Positions 33,026 through 44,931 are shown, counted from the stretch's first letter. The stretch: DNA of 64,000 nucleotides from Eudasyphora cyanicolor (GCA_963930755.1 OZ005736.1:218418142-218482141); one strand, 5' to 3'. Notes: a model not told the origin generated them from the letters alone. Made by a program: numbers and translations.

Positions 33026-33959
33026 AAACACTATGGAAAGACGAAGCGCTGTCCTTTGAATATCGTGGTAACTTGTGTGAAAGAATCATATTTTCTATGA
33101 ACGAATTATTCGATGCATATTTATGAACTGTATTTACGTTAATGTATGCCTTAAAATAATTACACGGACTCACTTATTTCAAGGTCAGACATTTTAAATA
33201 TACGCAATAAAATTTACTTAATTTTAAGAAATTTTACTAAAAATATCTACAAGTCATACTAAAATGTACGCGAACATATTCTTATTTTAAGGCCAAACAC
33301 ATTTATTTTTATTACATTATGTACTTGATTCAAATCAAGTACGGCTCATGGCATTAAATTAACTACAAACAACACAAATGCATCCGAAGATCTGATCTGC
33401 CAGCAGTGAAACGTAATGCAGTGTTGGGTTTCAAGGTAGTTTTCTTTTTCACTTAACATAAAAAAATAAACAATTTTAATTATTTGAGTTGTTTAAACCA
33501 AACTGCTCAGCTTAAACAACATAATAAATTCTTAGTGATTCTAACTAGGATACTCTCCCAGCTTCAAGACCATTTTGTTTCTATATTATTATAGAAACAA
33601 GTATTTTATACATGGCGGTGTAAAAATATGTATTAAAAATTGGCAGCACACATACTGGATCATGATTTCTGAGCCGTGACACTCGTTACACTATGCAACA
33701 AAATGTTTGTCCAAGGGATGTGGATAACAGTTTTTGGTGCAATTAGGTGTCAAAAACAAGAAAAAATATTAAAAAAAATGTTTATGGTAATTTTATCTTT
33801 TAATTCCAGCTTTCATGAAAAGTACATTCATTATTTGGAACATAATTTTTCAAGTATAAGCCTGATTGAGCCGTGTTGTGCCTCAAATTAAAGGGAATTC
33901 TGAGGGCTACAAATATCGCTTTCACGTAGAATCTTTGGTTTAGTAACAGTCGTCAAAAA
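33026..33959. other. No gene or recognised repeat
   Basis: AT-rich; a 71-codon plus frame at 33676-33891 has no recognisable domain. No inverted repeats longer than chance seen. Confidence 0.4.
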
Positions 33960-33961
33960 TA

Positions 33962-34506
33962 ACAGGTGGCGCAAAAGTAATCCTCCTATCAGAAAATGCT
34001 ATAAATTTTGCGATTGGCCCCTAATGTCAGTTCTGTTTTGACATTTGTGTAGTAAACACATGCGAAATACACGTTAATAAACAATGTTACGCTACACTGC
34101 TCCAGAACGCGGAATATTGCTGACTATTTATTTGACCAATAATCGGTCGGTGACTTTGGCACAGATTTCCTGGCCGTCCAACGCCTACTGGTGAAACACT
34201 GCGACGTTTAGCCGCTCGCCTCGAAGAGACTGGGACAACACGAGATGCTGCCAGGCGTGGCAGACCCCGGAGTAGCCGTTCTGCAGAGAATATTGCTGCT
34301 GTAGCCGAGGATGTCATGGAAGCGCCGTCGACATCGACCAGACGACGTGCCACGCAAATGGGTATCAGTCGACGGTCTCTACAGCGAATTTTGGTACAAG
34401 ATTTGAAGATGTTTCCGTACAAAGTCCAGACGGTGCATCAGCTGTTAGCTGCTGACCGCCAATCGCGTCTAACATAACATCGAAAGGTTACTTTTGCGCC
34501 ACCTGT
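33962..34506 (+). mobile_element. Mariner-derived element keeping only the DNA-binding domain
   Basis: TIR ACAGGTGGCGCAAAAGTAA at both ends and TA flanks (33960-33961, 34507-34508); 545 bp. At 34084 it reads MLRYTAPERGILLTIYLTNN, then after a frame change TGETLRRLAARLEETGTTRD, RRGRPRSSRSAENIAAVAED, TRRRATQMGISRRSLQRIL and DLKMFPYKVQTVHQL, ending at a stop near 34473. These are the paired helix-turn-helix motifs with the GRPR-type hook. The whole catalytic domain is deleted. The same family type is seen with its catalytic domain at 56698-57666. Confidence 0.8.
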
Positions 34507-35080
34507 TATGAGAAAAAAATGAGTTTTTAAAAAAAATACTTTTTTCTGGTACAAAAAAACATAAAAAATAGAAACAAAAATCGAAATACTTATTTTATCA
34601 AAAGCCAGCATGCCAACGATGAAAACACTGTATATTTGAAAAAAAATCTATGTATAGATGTAAAAGTTATGAGCCATTTTGTAAATGTTAGGGTAATTCA
34701 AAAAAATCTTGTTTCATATTTTTTCGTTTTTAAATAATGGTTTTGCTTATATTGAATTCGCCATATGTGAGAGAGACATATAAGAGACATTGCACTTGCA
34801 TTTTATATTATGAGGATCCGCTCAGATAGAGGGTTCTTCAACAATATTTGTGGTTTTTTATTTATGAGGTTTCCATTCAGTTACGCTTTTTAGCGGCATG
34901 GACATCCCAGTCGCATATACAGGTAGTAAAATTATATGTACGCAATTGAAGTAGTACGCGGCAGTCTTGACAATATTGGGTGTCTACTTTCGAAGCATGA
35001 AATTTCTTATTAAAAAATCAGTGTAATTCAGCGCCTTAAAGAGATAAATCGATTTTCTGAAAAATATTACAAAGTTATAT
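34507..35080. other. No gene or recognised repeat
   Basis: AT-rich with homopolymer runs; no domain in any frame. Confidence 0.4.
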
Positions 35081-35084
35081 TTCG

Positions 35085-36460
35085 AAGTATGAGTAAAAGG
35101 CAAAGAACTTTTCAATGTGTAAATGATCCCGACAATTTCTGCTACATCTGCAAAATCGACGTGCGTTTAGTAAAATAATAGAAGAAATATATATGTGTAA
35201 TATTTTGGTATACGAGTTAAAAATATGAACGAACCGTGGACACCTAGTATTTTGTGTAATTCGTGCCATGTAAATCTTACTCGATGTGGAAGAATGCGGT
35301 AAGTGATTTAAAATTAATGTATCACAATGTTTTGTAGAATAAAACGTTTTAATTTTAGACTTTACGTGCAATTTGGAATGCCAATGATTTGGAGACAACC
35401 ATTCATTTACGATACGGACCGTCATTTACAGAAACCGTCGATTCCCATTGCTCATGCTGTCAACACTAAGGAATCATACGAAACAATGGCTAAATTGATA
35501 AAATACATAAAATATGAACATGACTGGAAAATTTGTTGCGATTTAAAAGTAGTTGGTATGTTAAGCCGATATTTTGCCAAGACCGAATATTAAGCTGGGG
35601 CTCTTTAAAAAATTTGTAAAAGTCTTAAGGAAAGATGGCAATTCACTCTCATATTTAAAGTGTTTATTTTAAAGTCTTTCTTTTCAAAAAATCGAAGAAG
35701 GAGTTTTTGATGGGCCTAAAATAAGGAAACTGATGAAAAATGTGAATTTCGAATCATATTTGACGTCGGATGAAATTGCAGCAGGGAGGTCGTTTAAGCT
35801 TGTAATTTCAAATTTCCTTGGATCCAATAAAAGCCCGCAATATGAAACAATGATTAATGCTTTGTTAAAAAATTTTGAAAAAATTGATTAGAAATATATT
35901 TTTTTTATTTATGTATATAACACATATCGATACCTCCATTTTAAACTATGCTAAGTGCAAAAAGGTAGTTTTTCAGGAGAGGCGATCACAGTTTGATGCA
36001 TTTTTTAAATTTGTGTGGAATTCCTTTATAATGCAAATCGAATGACCTTTACTGTTTTGTGAATAACTTTTGATTTGGTTGACGGAGAAACACCAAATTT
36101 TGACTGAATATAATTTGGAATATTTAAATATTAAAAATGCAATTTCCCAAAAAACCAAGTCGACTTAGCATGATTTAAAATGGAGGTATCAATATGTATG
36201 TATTCTTCCAACTTATTTTTCGCTTTATGTATTCCAACAGGTGTAAATATGTCCCTCAAAATTCATTTTTTACATTCTAATTTAAACTTTTTCCCCGAGA
36301 ATCTTGGCGACGTAAGTGACGAACATGGTGAAAGGTTTCACCAAGCGTTACCAATGGCACTGGGATGAAAGAATGATGGGAGATTATATTTGGTTCCTCA
36401 TTAGAGAAACCGATTCCGAAATCTACAAACGTCAACAAAGAACTCACAAGTACTTCTAAT
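35085..36460 (+). pseudogene. Broken member of an unnamed insect repetitive protein family
   Basis: Plus-strand blocks in several frames: MSKRQRTFQCVNDPDNFCYI (Cys motif), WTPSILCNSCHVNLTRCGRM, VQFGMPMIWRQP, IPIAHAVNTKESYETMAKLI, KYEHDWKICCDLKVVGML, KIEEGVFDGPKIRKLMKNVN, a block ending NALLKNFEKID, then after the MITE (35929-36190) MSLKIHFLHSNLNFFPENLG, DVSDEHGERFHQ and MMGDYIWFLI. I know this order (FCYIC, PMIWREP, WKICGDLKV, FPENLG-DEHGERFHQ) as a multicopy, uncharacterised arthropod family. The central segment after CDLKVVGML is deleted, along with the expected second Cys pairs. It has several frameshifts and is not functional. Function and element class are unknown to me. Confidence 0.6.
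35929..36190. mobile_element. MITE with GATACCTCCATTTTAAA ends
   Basis: Inverted ends GATACCTCCATTTTAAAYYA and on to TGCTAAGT (35929 and 36190). The inverted similarity continues outward for about six bases (ACATAT). 262 bp, noncoding. It splits the repetitive protein relic. A related sequence (AATACCTCCATTCTAAA) lies at 56165-56330 inside the hAT element. Confidence 0.7.
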
Positions 36461-38640
36461 GAAACTTGTTTATGTAAATAAACTCAAATGCAAATACATA
36501 ATATAAATAAAAGTAATAAAAAAATCGCTATTTAAACAGAAATTAAAAAAAAAGATTTTTTGAAATTCTCTTACCTCTACCAAAAGGGCTATAATTTCTA
36601 CATTTATCCATAGAGTTTTTTTCAAATAGGCATTGCCTTCTTCGCAAGGATGCAAACTATTAAAAAATATAAAATATTTTTTTTCTATTTCGTATTTTTT
36701 TGTGTCACAGGATTTTTTTTTTTTTTTGTTGAAAAAAATCTACTTTTTCCAATTTGTTTAATGACTGTTACTAAAACACTGTTTCTAAGTGAAAGATATA
36801 TTTCCAACATTGGTAGCTCACAATAATAGCTCCAATTAAACGTATAAGTCGACCTGATCGGGCATATACTCCAAAAATTATAGTGCAAATACCAAGGGTA
36901 CCTACGACGATAATAGTATTTTTCAGAAAAAAAAAATTTAAAAAAAAAATTATCTATAAAAAAATTTTTGGTTTCGATTTTATATAACAGTATGCCACAA
37001 TCCATACAAAAAAATAATTCTTAGGTCAAGGACACAAAAAAAAAATTTTTTGCTGCATAGTGTTATCAACAGTTCTGCTGCAGTTGTACGGGAGATACGG
37101 AGCTCTATATGGTTGATTTCTACACACAAGCGAATGAGAAATCTTGTTCTTATTTTAATTCTGATTGTCTTTGGCTCGAAATTATTGCCGATATCTAAAA
37201 TTTAATACAAATCCTTTGTTTTTTATTGCGCTTTTTTCTTAGTGTGTTTATGTTTCACACAACCAACTTCAGAGACGTCTAGAACATTTTTGTAGCGAGT
37301 GTGCTGATTTACTTAGTAGCAATGAAAGTAACTGATCTAAAGAGGAGGGGGAGCGGAAACTTAGGTCCATTTCCACAAGTACAACTTTCTGTTTAATATC
37401 CGCCAAATCAAACAGTGCGACCCTTTCAATGCGCGTGAGCGAATGACAGAAACACATCATATCATGAACGACAGAAATCCACAAATATGATCGCATTCAT
37501 GATCATGACTACCACAAAACAAAACTGTTGGGTAAACGAATAGACTGGTGGACGGACAGACATACATGGAGCACAACTCCGACGCTAATGGTCACTCAGT
37601 CAGTTAGGACGTCAGTCGCAGCCGCAGCCGCGTAAGCACCACCATGCATCACATCACATCGCATTGCATACAAATGATGATAAAACACGCAACGAATGCT
37701 CTTAAACTTCGACGAAAAGACTAATTTGTTGATAATTTGTTAAAGAACATTCCCCTCCAGCCGACGGACGGTCTGATGCTCTGCATCAGGAATTAGCTTC
37801 ACTTCTAAACTGCTTTCAGTGGAACTCTCTCATTCCATTTGGGGGGCGAAAGCCACTAAATGTGCAAATTTCGGTTCTGTGTATGTGTGTGTTTTCTCCT
37901 CCGCCAGAAAGTGACACTTCCTCATTTGAAGCATTCGCTTGTGAGTTAGTTGTTGGAGTAGTCTGTTCTCCGTTTTTGGGAAGTAGTTCCAGTTAACATT
38001 GAAGATTGATTGGTTTCGTAGTCTAACTGGCAATTTAAACACAATTTAGCCAAAAGGCGTCAACGGGGCTAATTGCTTTAAACTGCAGACAATTAAAAAA
38101 CAACATTACTGTTAATCCATACGTCCTAAAAAAATGCGGGTTATTCCATGCATGTTTTTGGAAAGAAAAAGGATTAGTTATGTGAATATTATTAAAGGCT
38201 ATCAAAGATTTGTATTGAAATTTATAACCCTTTGTGTATTCGTGAAGGAATCTCACTTCAAGCTGCCACTACTTAATACAAAATCCTTTAATTTAAAAAA
38301 AATTATAACCCTTTAGTTCTTAATAAAAGCTATTTTAGCATGAAATGACCCATATTGTATGCGAATTAATGCATCTGAGAATGCAAGTTGTGAGTTCTGC
38401 TTCAGTTTCGCAGATTTATGCCTCAAATTAATATTCGTGTATTTAGTGTCATCAATGTTCCCAAAGTGTTTGTACGTGTAAACGGGTGTTATACAAAACC
38501 TCTTCCTGTGGTGTATAGCCGACCGTCCCTTCAACAAAGACAAATGATCTCAGATGTCTGCACTTAAGGTGTGTCATAAGTTTTGGTTTTAATTAATACT
38601 ACTTAAAGAAGAGAAAATTGTAGGTTTAACTCGAGATGGT
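36461..38640. other. No gene or recognised repeat; possibly unique host DNA
   Basis: AT-rich to 37060, then about 1.5 kb of more balanced composition (37060-38560) without similarity to other parts of the window. Short frames on both strands (for example 37269-37496 minus) show no domain. If any host sequence exists in the window, this is one candidate stretch. Confidence 0.45.
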
Positions 38641-38870
38641 TTATCACTAGCAACAATTCCGAGTAGAAAATGTTGATCTGATTAGATCTAATTACATATA
38701 TCAGAGAGCAGATCATATTGGATACAATCAGATCCAAAAAAGACCAGTTACATTTAATTATATCAAATTAAATTCAATTATGTCAAAAAATCGACCACCT
38801 CGAGTAAAATTTTGATTCGATCAGATATTAGATCCAATCAATTCTAAAAAATGTGTCATACAACTACATA
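38640..38870. repeat. Degenerate GATC/ATCAGAT-rich segment
   Basis: GATCTGATTAGATCTAATTA, GCAGATCATATTGGATAC, AATCAGATCCAAAAAAGACC and CGATCAGATATTAGATCCAA occur within 230 bp in both orientations. It looks like an old simple tandem or hAT subterminal motif array. No boundaries identified. Confidence 0.35.
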
Positions 38871-39138
38871 TATCAAAATGTATTAAATTATACTAGGCAA
38901 AAACAAAATTTTGTCTAAATGCCTAAAAACTGAAGGATATAATTTCATAATATCAAAAGCTAAAATTTTTTTGTATGCACGAGGCAAAATTGTCTACTTT
39001 GGTATGTATGAATCGAAAGAAAGTATTTGGAATTCAAAATTGTAAATGTTATATATATCTGGGCAAATACATTTTATTTTAAAATAAATAAAATTTTTGT
39101 GGAACGCATATATTGCAATAAAATATATATTACAACAA

Positions 39139-41403
39139 GGTTTTAGGTTAGGTTTAGGTTAGGGTGGCAGCCGTATTTTTTTTACAAGCTCACATAGATC
39201 AGTTTAGGTCCCTAGTGTTACCACGGGCTGAAATGCCCCTCATCGAAACCAACCTGTTTGATATATAAATTTATCGATAGTACGAATATCAGTACTGGAA
39301 AGATCTGTTAGGCTGCCTATAAAGGCCGACCCCAGTCGTCGTTTACTCAAAGCGGGACAGTTGCAAAGCAAGTGCTCAATGCTCTCCACTTCTTCCTCAT
39401 CTCCACAGCTTCGGCAGAAGTCATTGGAGTCAATACCCAATCTTTTGGCGTGTTCGCCGATCAAGCAGTGTCCCGTCAGAACCTGTACTAACGTAGGCAA
39501 TCGTTTCCTCTCTAGTGCGGGGAGATATTTTGACCTTCTCAGGTCATACCTTGGCCAGATTTGTGTAGCTACCCTGCAGGTGCCGATCTCTGTCCATCTT
39601 TCGTTGGACTGCCTGATTGCCTCTTGCCTAAGCCAAAGCTTGCACGTGGATAGTGGCGCACCAATATATGCAAATTCTTCGAGAATTTGTAATGTCGTCC
39701 CTTTCATCGGCTTTGCAGTTCCCCGGGATATCCCTATGCCCAGGCACCCATATGAGGTGTATATTAAACTGCTCAGCCATCTCGTTAAGAGATCTGCGGC
39801 AGTCGAGGGCTGTTTGTGAATTTAGGGATGTTGCCTCCAGAGAATTGATGGCAGCCTGGCTGTCCGAGTAAATGACAACGCCAGTGTTGGTTACTATGTT
39901 GCGACTCAGCCACTTGGCGACTTCCCATATTGCCATTATTTCGGCTTGATAGACACTGCAGGTATCCGGTAGTCTGTGAGCTATATCCAGACTAAGTTCT
40001 TCACAGTGTACTCCGAAGCCAACCTTTTCATCAAGCTTCGAACCATCCGTGTAAAAGTGGAGATGGTTTCTATTACCTGGTATTCTGCCGACCCATTCAT
40101 CTCTGGCGGGAATCATAGTGATGTAATTTCTCTCGAAGGTGTACACAGTTGGTATATAGTCCACTCGGTCGGTTACCATAGCACTACACTTTGATATCCT
40201 CATGTGACCATAGTTCTTGTACCTCCACATTGATAGGCAGTTTAATCTTATTGCCGCTTTGGTTGCAACTTCTCTCGCCACAATATTAATCGGCAGTATA
40301 TGGAGTAGGGCTTGTAGAGACTCGGTCGCTGTAGTCCTTAAGGCTCCGCTTATGCTCAGGCAGGAAGTTCTCTGAACCTTTGTTAGTAGGTTGGTAATGG
40401 TTAGTTTGTCAGTTGCCGTCCGCCATACCACAATACCGTATAACAGTATTGGACGAACTACTGCTATATATATCCAGTGGAGGATTTTAGGTGAGAGTCC
40501 CCACCGCGACCCTACAGCCTTTTTGCAGGAATATAAGGCGACGTTGGCCTTCCTTACACGTTCCAATACGTTAAGTCTAAATAACATTTACTATCTAGAA
40601 TTATTCCTAAAAATTTTGCACTTTCAGAAAAGACTAGATCTGTTCCATTTATCCGAGGTGGAGGGTCTACACGTGGGACATTATTCATCCTAGTAAAGAG
40701 AACCAATTCTGTCTTGTTGGGGTTAACGCCCAAACCGCTGCTTCTGGCCCATCTAGCCAACTTGTTCAGAGCCACCTGTAGGATGTCTCTGAGGACGTTT
40801 ACGAATTTGCCACTCACTGCGATTGCCACGTCGTCCGCATATGCCACGACCTTGCAGCCACAACGTTCTAGATCTAGCAGGATTTCATTCACCGCTAGGT
40901 TCCAAATTAGTGGAGACAATACACCTCCTTGCGGGGTCCCTCTGTTTACATACCTTGTTAGAGTTGTGGACCCTAGACATGCTGTTATGCGTCTTCTGGT
41001 GAGCAGACTTTGAATTAGTCTAATCAAACTAGTGTTAACTTTTAGATGTGAGAGTGCCGCAATTACCGCATCTGAGTGAATGTTGTTAAAAGCCCCTTCT
41101 ATGTCAAGAAATGCCACCATGGTGAATTCCTTGAAATGCAGGGACGATTCGATAGTGCTCACAAGTTCGTGCAGGGCTGATTCTGTAGACTTGCCCTTAT
41201 TGTAAGCATGTTGGTTCCCCGACAGGAGTTTTGTATCCAGGTTTTCCCTAATGAAATGATCTTTCAATAGGAAGGAGGATACGCTAATTGGTCTGAAGTC
41301 TTTTGGCCTAGTGTGTGATATCTTTCCCGCTTTAGGTATGAATACCCTTTTGGTATCCCTCCATCGATTCGGGACGTATGAAAGCCTGATACAGCCTACA
41401 TAC
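39139..41403 (-). mobile_element. LINE family Lb, 5'-truncated, 12-bp target duplication
   Basis: Minus-strand retroelement of 2265 bp with a 12-bp duplication ATATTACAACAA (39127-39138 and 41404-41415). The sense 3' end is ...CCACCCTAACCTAAACCTAA-type instead of poly(A). 5' truncation in the reverse-transcriptase fingers is typical of LINE insertion. Confidence 0.9.
39240..41403 (-). pseudogene. LINE Lb ORF2 (RT, RNase H, zinc knuckle), two frameshifts
   Basis: Block 41403-40554: RWRDTKRVFIPKAGK, DFRPISVSSFLLK, FLDIEGAFNNI, NRGTPQGGVLSPLIWN and YADDVAIAVSG, the intact YxDD catalytic pair, then FLGIILDSK. A small indel near 40570 shifts to block 40587-39690: RKANVALYSCKKAVGSRWG, RPILLYGIVVW, RNase H as LHFYTDGSKL, YQAEIMAI, IYSDSQAAINSL and IWVPGHRDIPGNCKADE. 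The codons encoding the ELARK part are lost by an 11-bp deletion (compare 47690) and the frame shifts to block 39707-39240: LQILEEFAYIG, CRSCGDEEEVESIEHLLCNC (C-X2-C, H, C), ending FIYQTGWFR-stop. Best-preserved LINE in the window; catalytic residues present but the protein is split. Confidence 0.9.
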
Positions 41404-41654
41404 ATATTACAACAATATATATACTAATTTTCACAAATAAGATATGTGTTTTAATACATATAAAATTAAAGTTTAGGTATTTGTTGCAAATTTTTCGAAT
41501 TAAATTTTTCATTGATTTCGAGTTTACTTTATAATTTAAAATGACATAAGTAGCAACAACTTTTTTTTGACAGCACTAATTTTTAATTCCTATTTATTCC
41601 AAGCCATAATTTGTTGTCAACCTATCAATCAATGTATCATTATGCAATATTATA

Positions 41655-42341
41655 CACAGGGCAAAATCGCCTTTTTTGATATGTTTGAATCGAAAGAAAA
41701 TATATTTGGAACAGACATTTTTAAATATTATATATTTTCTAGCAAATACATTTTATTTGAAAATAAATAAAATTTATTTGGAATGGATATATCTATATAT
41801 TACAACAAAATATATTTGTGGTGTATAGCCACAAATATATTTTGTTTAGGTACATATAAAATTATTGTTTAGGAATTTTCCCTGTATATTTTATTTAAAA
41901 AGGGGTTTCAAAATTTTTGCTGACTTTTAACATTTCTGCTTTAATTCTTCCTTGGTTTCGAATTGTACCTCCCAATTATGATACCATATGCATCTGTTTG
42001 AAGTCAATCATTTCAAATTTCTGAGTATTCCAAGCCATCATTAGTTGCCAATCCTCCAAGTAATTTAGTTTGATGCAAGATTATATCAAACTTGTCTTAA
42101 AATTAAGTTATTGATAAATTTTTTTAATACTTAAAGCAAATAAATATTTGTTTTGTAAATAATAGGACCAATTAAAAAATTTTAGGATGGAAACAAAGAT
42201 TTGTTTAGAACCACATCTTCCCAAATATATAATATTTGTATGTACCAAATATAATGTATTTAGAGTGTACTCTAAACGTTTGTATATTTCAAGCAGAATA
42301 TGTTTGGGAAAATATACTACAGATGCGATTTTTGCAGCGTG
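41655..42341 (-). mobile_element. D-family MITE
   Basis: Left end TA-CACAGGGCAAAATCGCC; right end ...GCGATTTTTGCAGCGTG followed by TG. About 687 bp. Interior shares AAAATATATTTGGAACAGAC, ATTATTGTTTAGGAATTTTC and GTTTAGAACCACATCTTCCC with 30264-31005. Confidence 0.75.
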
Positions 42342-43174
42342 TGGTAAAGTTTGTTTTTAATTTAAATTTTTTATGGAAGTTACCTTTAGAATTTTAACAA
42401 TATTTTATAAGGTAATTATGAGGGCTACATACATTGCAATTATATATTTATACCCTACACCACACTCTGGTACAGGGTATTATGACTTTGTGCATTTGTT
42501 TGTAATGCCCAAAAAGAGAAGAAAAGAACCCTAGTTTATATTATACCGATCGGCATAGAATCACTTTTTGAGTCGATTTAGCCTTGTCTGTCTGTCTGTC
42601 CATGTATTCTTGTGATCAAAGTGCAGGTCGTATTTATGTTCCGATTGTGATGAAATTTAGCACAGTGCTCTTTTTTGGCCCACGGACGAACCCTATTGAA
42701 ATTGGTCAAAATCGGTTCCAGATGTTTGTAGAATTCCTGATGATGATCCACGAAGGGGATCGAAATATTGAATAAATAAAAAAGAAACAACAAACTAGAC
42801 CTCGAGCTCAATTACTTAAACTTTTTTACAAAAACTTAATGGCCCTTTTATATATGTTACCCCCGAATCGAAATGTAAGCGTTGTAGAAACTGTATTTTA
42901 TATCAGATAGCTTTAAACCGACGCCCTTCGCAGCCCCCATCTTTTATTTATTTTCTGTTTAGGGTACTGTAAATTGGTTATACCTCTTTCTTTCAAAATG
43001 ACATGATTATTACATATGGTGCAAAATGAAGAAGATTTGATTACTTTTATACTATAAAATACGAACCCTCGTTTCATTTCCCGTTTGTGTTCCAGAGTTA
43101 CCCTGACATCATGGTACAATATTTATCCCTTTTCCCACTGCACCTCTGAACGTTGAAAAACTATACACTATACA

Positions 43175-43263
43175 CAGACTACACTAAACATTTTTTAGTG
43201 TTACTGTTCGCGAACGGTACCACTACGATAACGTACCGTTCTTAGAACACGACGAACGGTACA
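43175..43263 (+). repeat. Copy of the hAT interior outside the hAT element
   Basis: ACTAAACATTTTTTAGTGTT through to AACACGACGAACGGTACAC is base-for-base like 44107-44195. It lies just before the left target duplication of the hAT element at 44009, so it belongs to an older or truncated copy. Confidence 0.75.
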
Positions 43264-43267
43264 CTTA

Positions 43268-44002
43268 CACGCTGAAAAAAAATCGCTTCTGTAGTATATT
43301 GTCCCAAACATATTCGGCTTGAAGTATACATATGTTTAGGGTACGCTCCAAATATATAATATTTGACACCCACAAATATTATATGTTTGGGAGGATATTG
43401 TGAATATGTTCAAATTCTAATATTTTTTATTTGGAACTAGTTTTTCTGAAACAAAGATTAATTTCTCTTTAAATATTTTGGCAATGTATTAATGCTTTAA
43501 TATAAGGACAAGTTTTCTGTTTTCCAGATGTTCAAAGAGCAATTTTTTTTATAAATTTTATGTTTTTGTAAAACTTAATTGAAACTTAAATCGTATAATC
43601 TTTCGTAAATATAAATTGCATTGATGGATTGACAAAAAGTGATGAATTGGAATATTTATAAATTAAAATACATTTTTAGCTATAAAGTTTAACACGAAAA
43701 CTAGGAAAAACTAACTTAAATTCGAATAAGTCAGCAAAGTTTTAAAAATTTTTTTTAAATAAAATATATTTGGAAAACTTCTTAAACAATAACTTTGTTT
43801 GTGTGTAAACACATATTTTATTTGTGAAAGTCAGTTTGCAAATAAAGTATGTTCTAATATATTAATATATGCGTTCCAAACAAAATTTCTTGATTTTCAA
43901 ATAAAATTTATTTGTTAACAAATATATAATATTTAAAAAAATCATTTCCAAGTATATTTTCTTTCAATTCAAACATATCAAAAATGATGATTTTCCCCCG
44001 TG
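43268..44002 (+). mobile_element. D-family MITE inserted in a hAT target duplication
   Basis: CACGCTGAAAAAAAATCGCT to ...GATTTTCCCCCGTG, TA on both sides (43266-43267, 44003-44004). 735 bp. Removing it and one TA restores CTTACCAC, the left duplication of the hAT element at 44009-44644. Confidence 0.85.
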
Positions 44003-44008
44003 TACCAC

Positions 44009-44644
44009 CAGAGTTCGGAAAAAAACACTAAGGAACGGTTCCTTAGTGTTCTGTACCGTTCCTTCGTCGCGAACGGAACAGTATCGCAACCCTTACACCA
44101 GAACAGAATACACTAAACATTTTTTAGTGTTACTGTTCGCGAACGGTACCACTACGATAACGTACCGTTCTTAGAACACGACGAACGGTACACTACGATA
44201 ACGTACGGTTCATAGAACAGTATCACTACGTCGTAGTGATACTGTTCTTTTGAACAGAACGCTAACAGTATCACTACGTTTAGCGTTCCGTTCTTTTTTA
44301 TATTCGACACCACAGGTCGCAAATATCAAGCAATCTTAATGAAAATTGGTACAGAGTTATTTCTTAACCCTATTTAAAATGGGGCATATCGGTCCATTCT
44401 TTGATATAGCCCCCATACGAAGGTCCCTTTCGATAAGACATATTTACGCACTAGAGAGCGCATTTTTTAACCGACCAAGCTGAAACCGTACGTTATCGTA
44501 GTGTACCGTTCGTCGTGTTCTAAGAACGGTACGTTATCATAGTGGTACCGTTCGCGAACAGTAACACTAAAAAAATAAATAACGTTAGTGTTCTCTGAAG
44601 GAACCAACCGTTCCTATAACGTACTGTTTTTTTTCTGAACACTG
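44009..44644. mobile_element. hAT-type element with fold-back arms
   Basis: Ends CAGAGTTCGGAAAAAAAC and (inverted) CAGTGTTCAGAAAAAAAAC. The 8-bp duplication is CTTACCAC on the right (44645-44652) and, split by the D element, on the left (43264-43267 plus 44005-44008). Inner arms of about 90 bp (44113-44205 and 44486-44572) are inverted copies rich in CGTACCGTTCTTAGAACACG. It contains an INE-1-like scrap at 44330-44460 and no transposase. Confidence 0.85.
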
Positions 44645-44690
44645 CTTACCACATTTAACCCTGGAAGGTTACTCTTCATTTTAGTACATT

Positions 44691-44931
44691 AAGGTTACTC
44701 CTCGTAGAATCGACGAACAATTAAAAAAAATGTTCTAGCGAGAATATTTTTAAAGTAAAAAATAAACAACATTTTTTTTGTTAAGAATTTTATTAAAAAA
44801 TAAAGAAAAAAACTAAAACATAAAAATAAAAATTAATTTTCTCTCTTAAAATTCGATGCGAATTTGAACACTTTTTTGTATTAGATATGAGAATGAGTAA
44901 ATGAGCTTCGTCGATTGGACGAACAGTAACC
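44691..44931. mobile_element. Probable small MITE
   Basis: Imperfect inverted ends GGTTACTCCTCGTAGAATCG... and GGTTACTGTTCGTCCAATCG..., about 25 bp. 241 bp inserted in the minisatellite. No clear target duplication. Confidence 0.45.

Larger units (their letters stand above)
38980..41590 (-). mobile_element. D-family element split by LINE Lb
   Basis: Starts with a decayed D end (CACGAGGCAAAATTG), proceeds through GGGCAAATACATTTTATTTT and GTGGAACGCATATATTGCAA. It is interrupted at 39139 by the LINE and resumes at 41404 with ATATTACAACAATATATA and AAAATTAAAGTTTAGG. The duplication ATATTACAACAA flanks the LINE. The far end is not resolved. Confidence 0.65.

Noticed and set aside
37269..37496. 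Possible host exon on the minus strand
   Set aside because: No recognisable domain or clear splice signals. Kept only as part of the unassigned region.
39361..39819. 152-codon plus-strand frame over LINE Lb
   Set aside because: Antisense shadow of the real minus-strand ORF2, which carries the RNase H and knuckle motifs. The same holds for 47353-47856.
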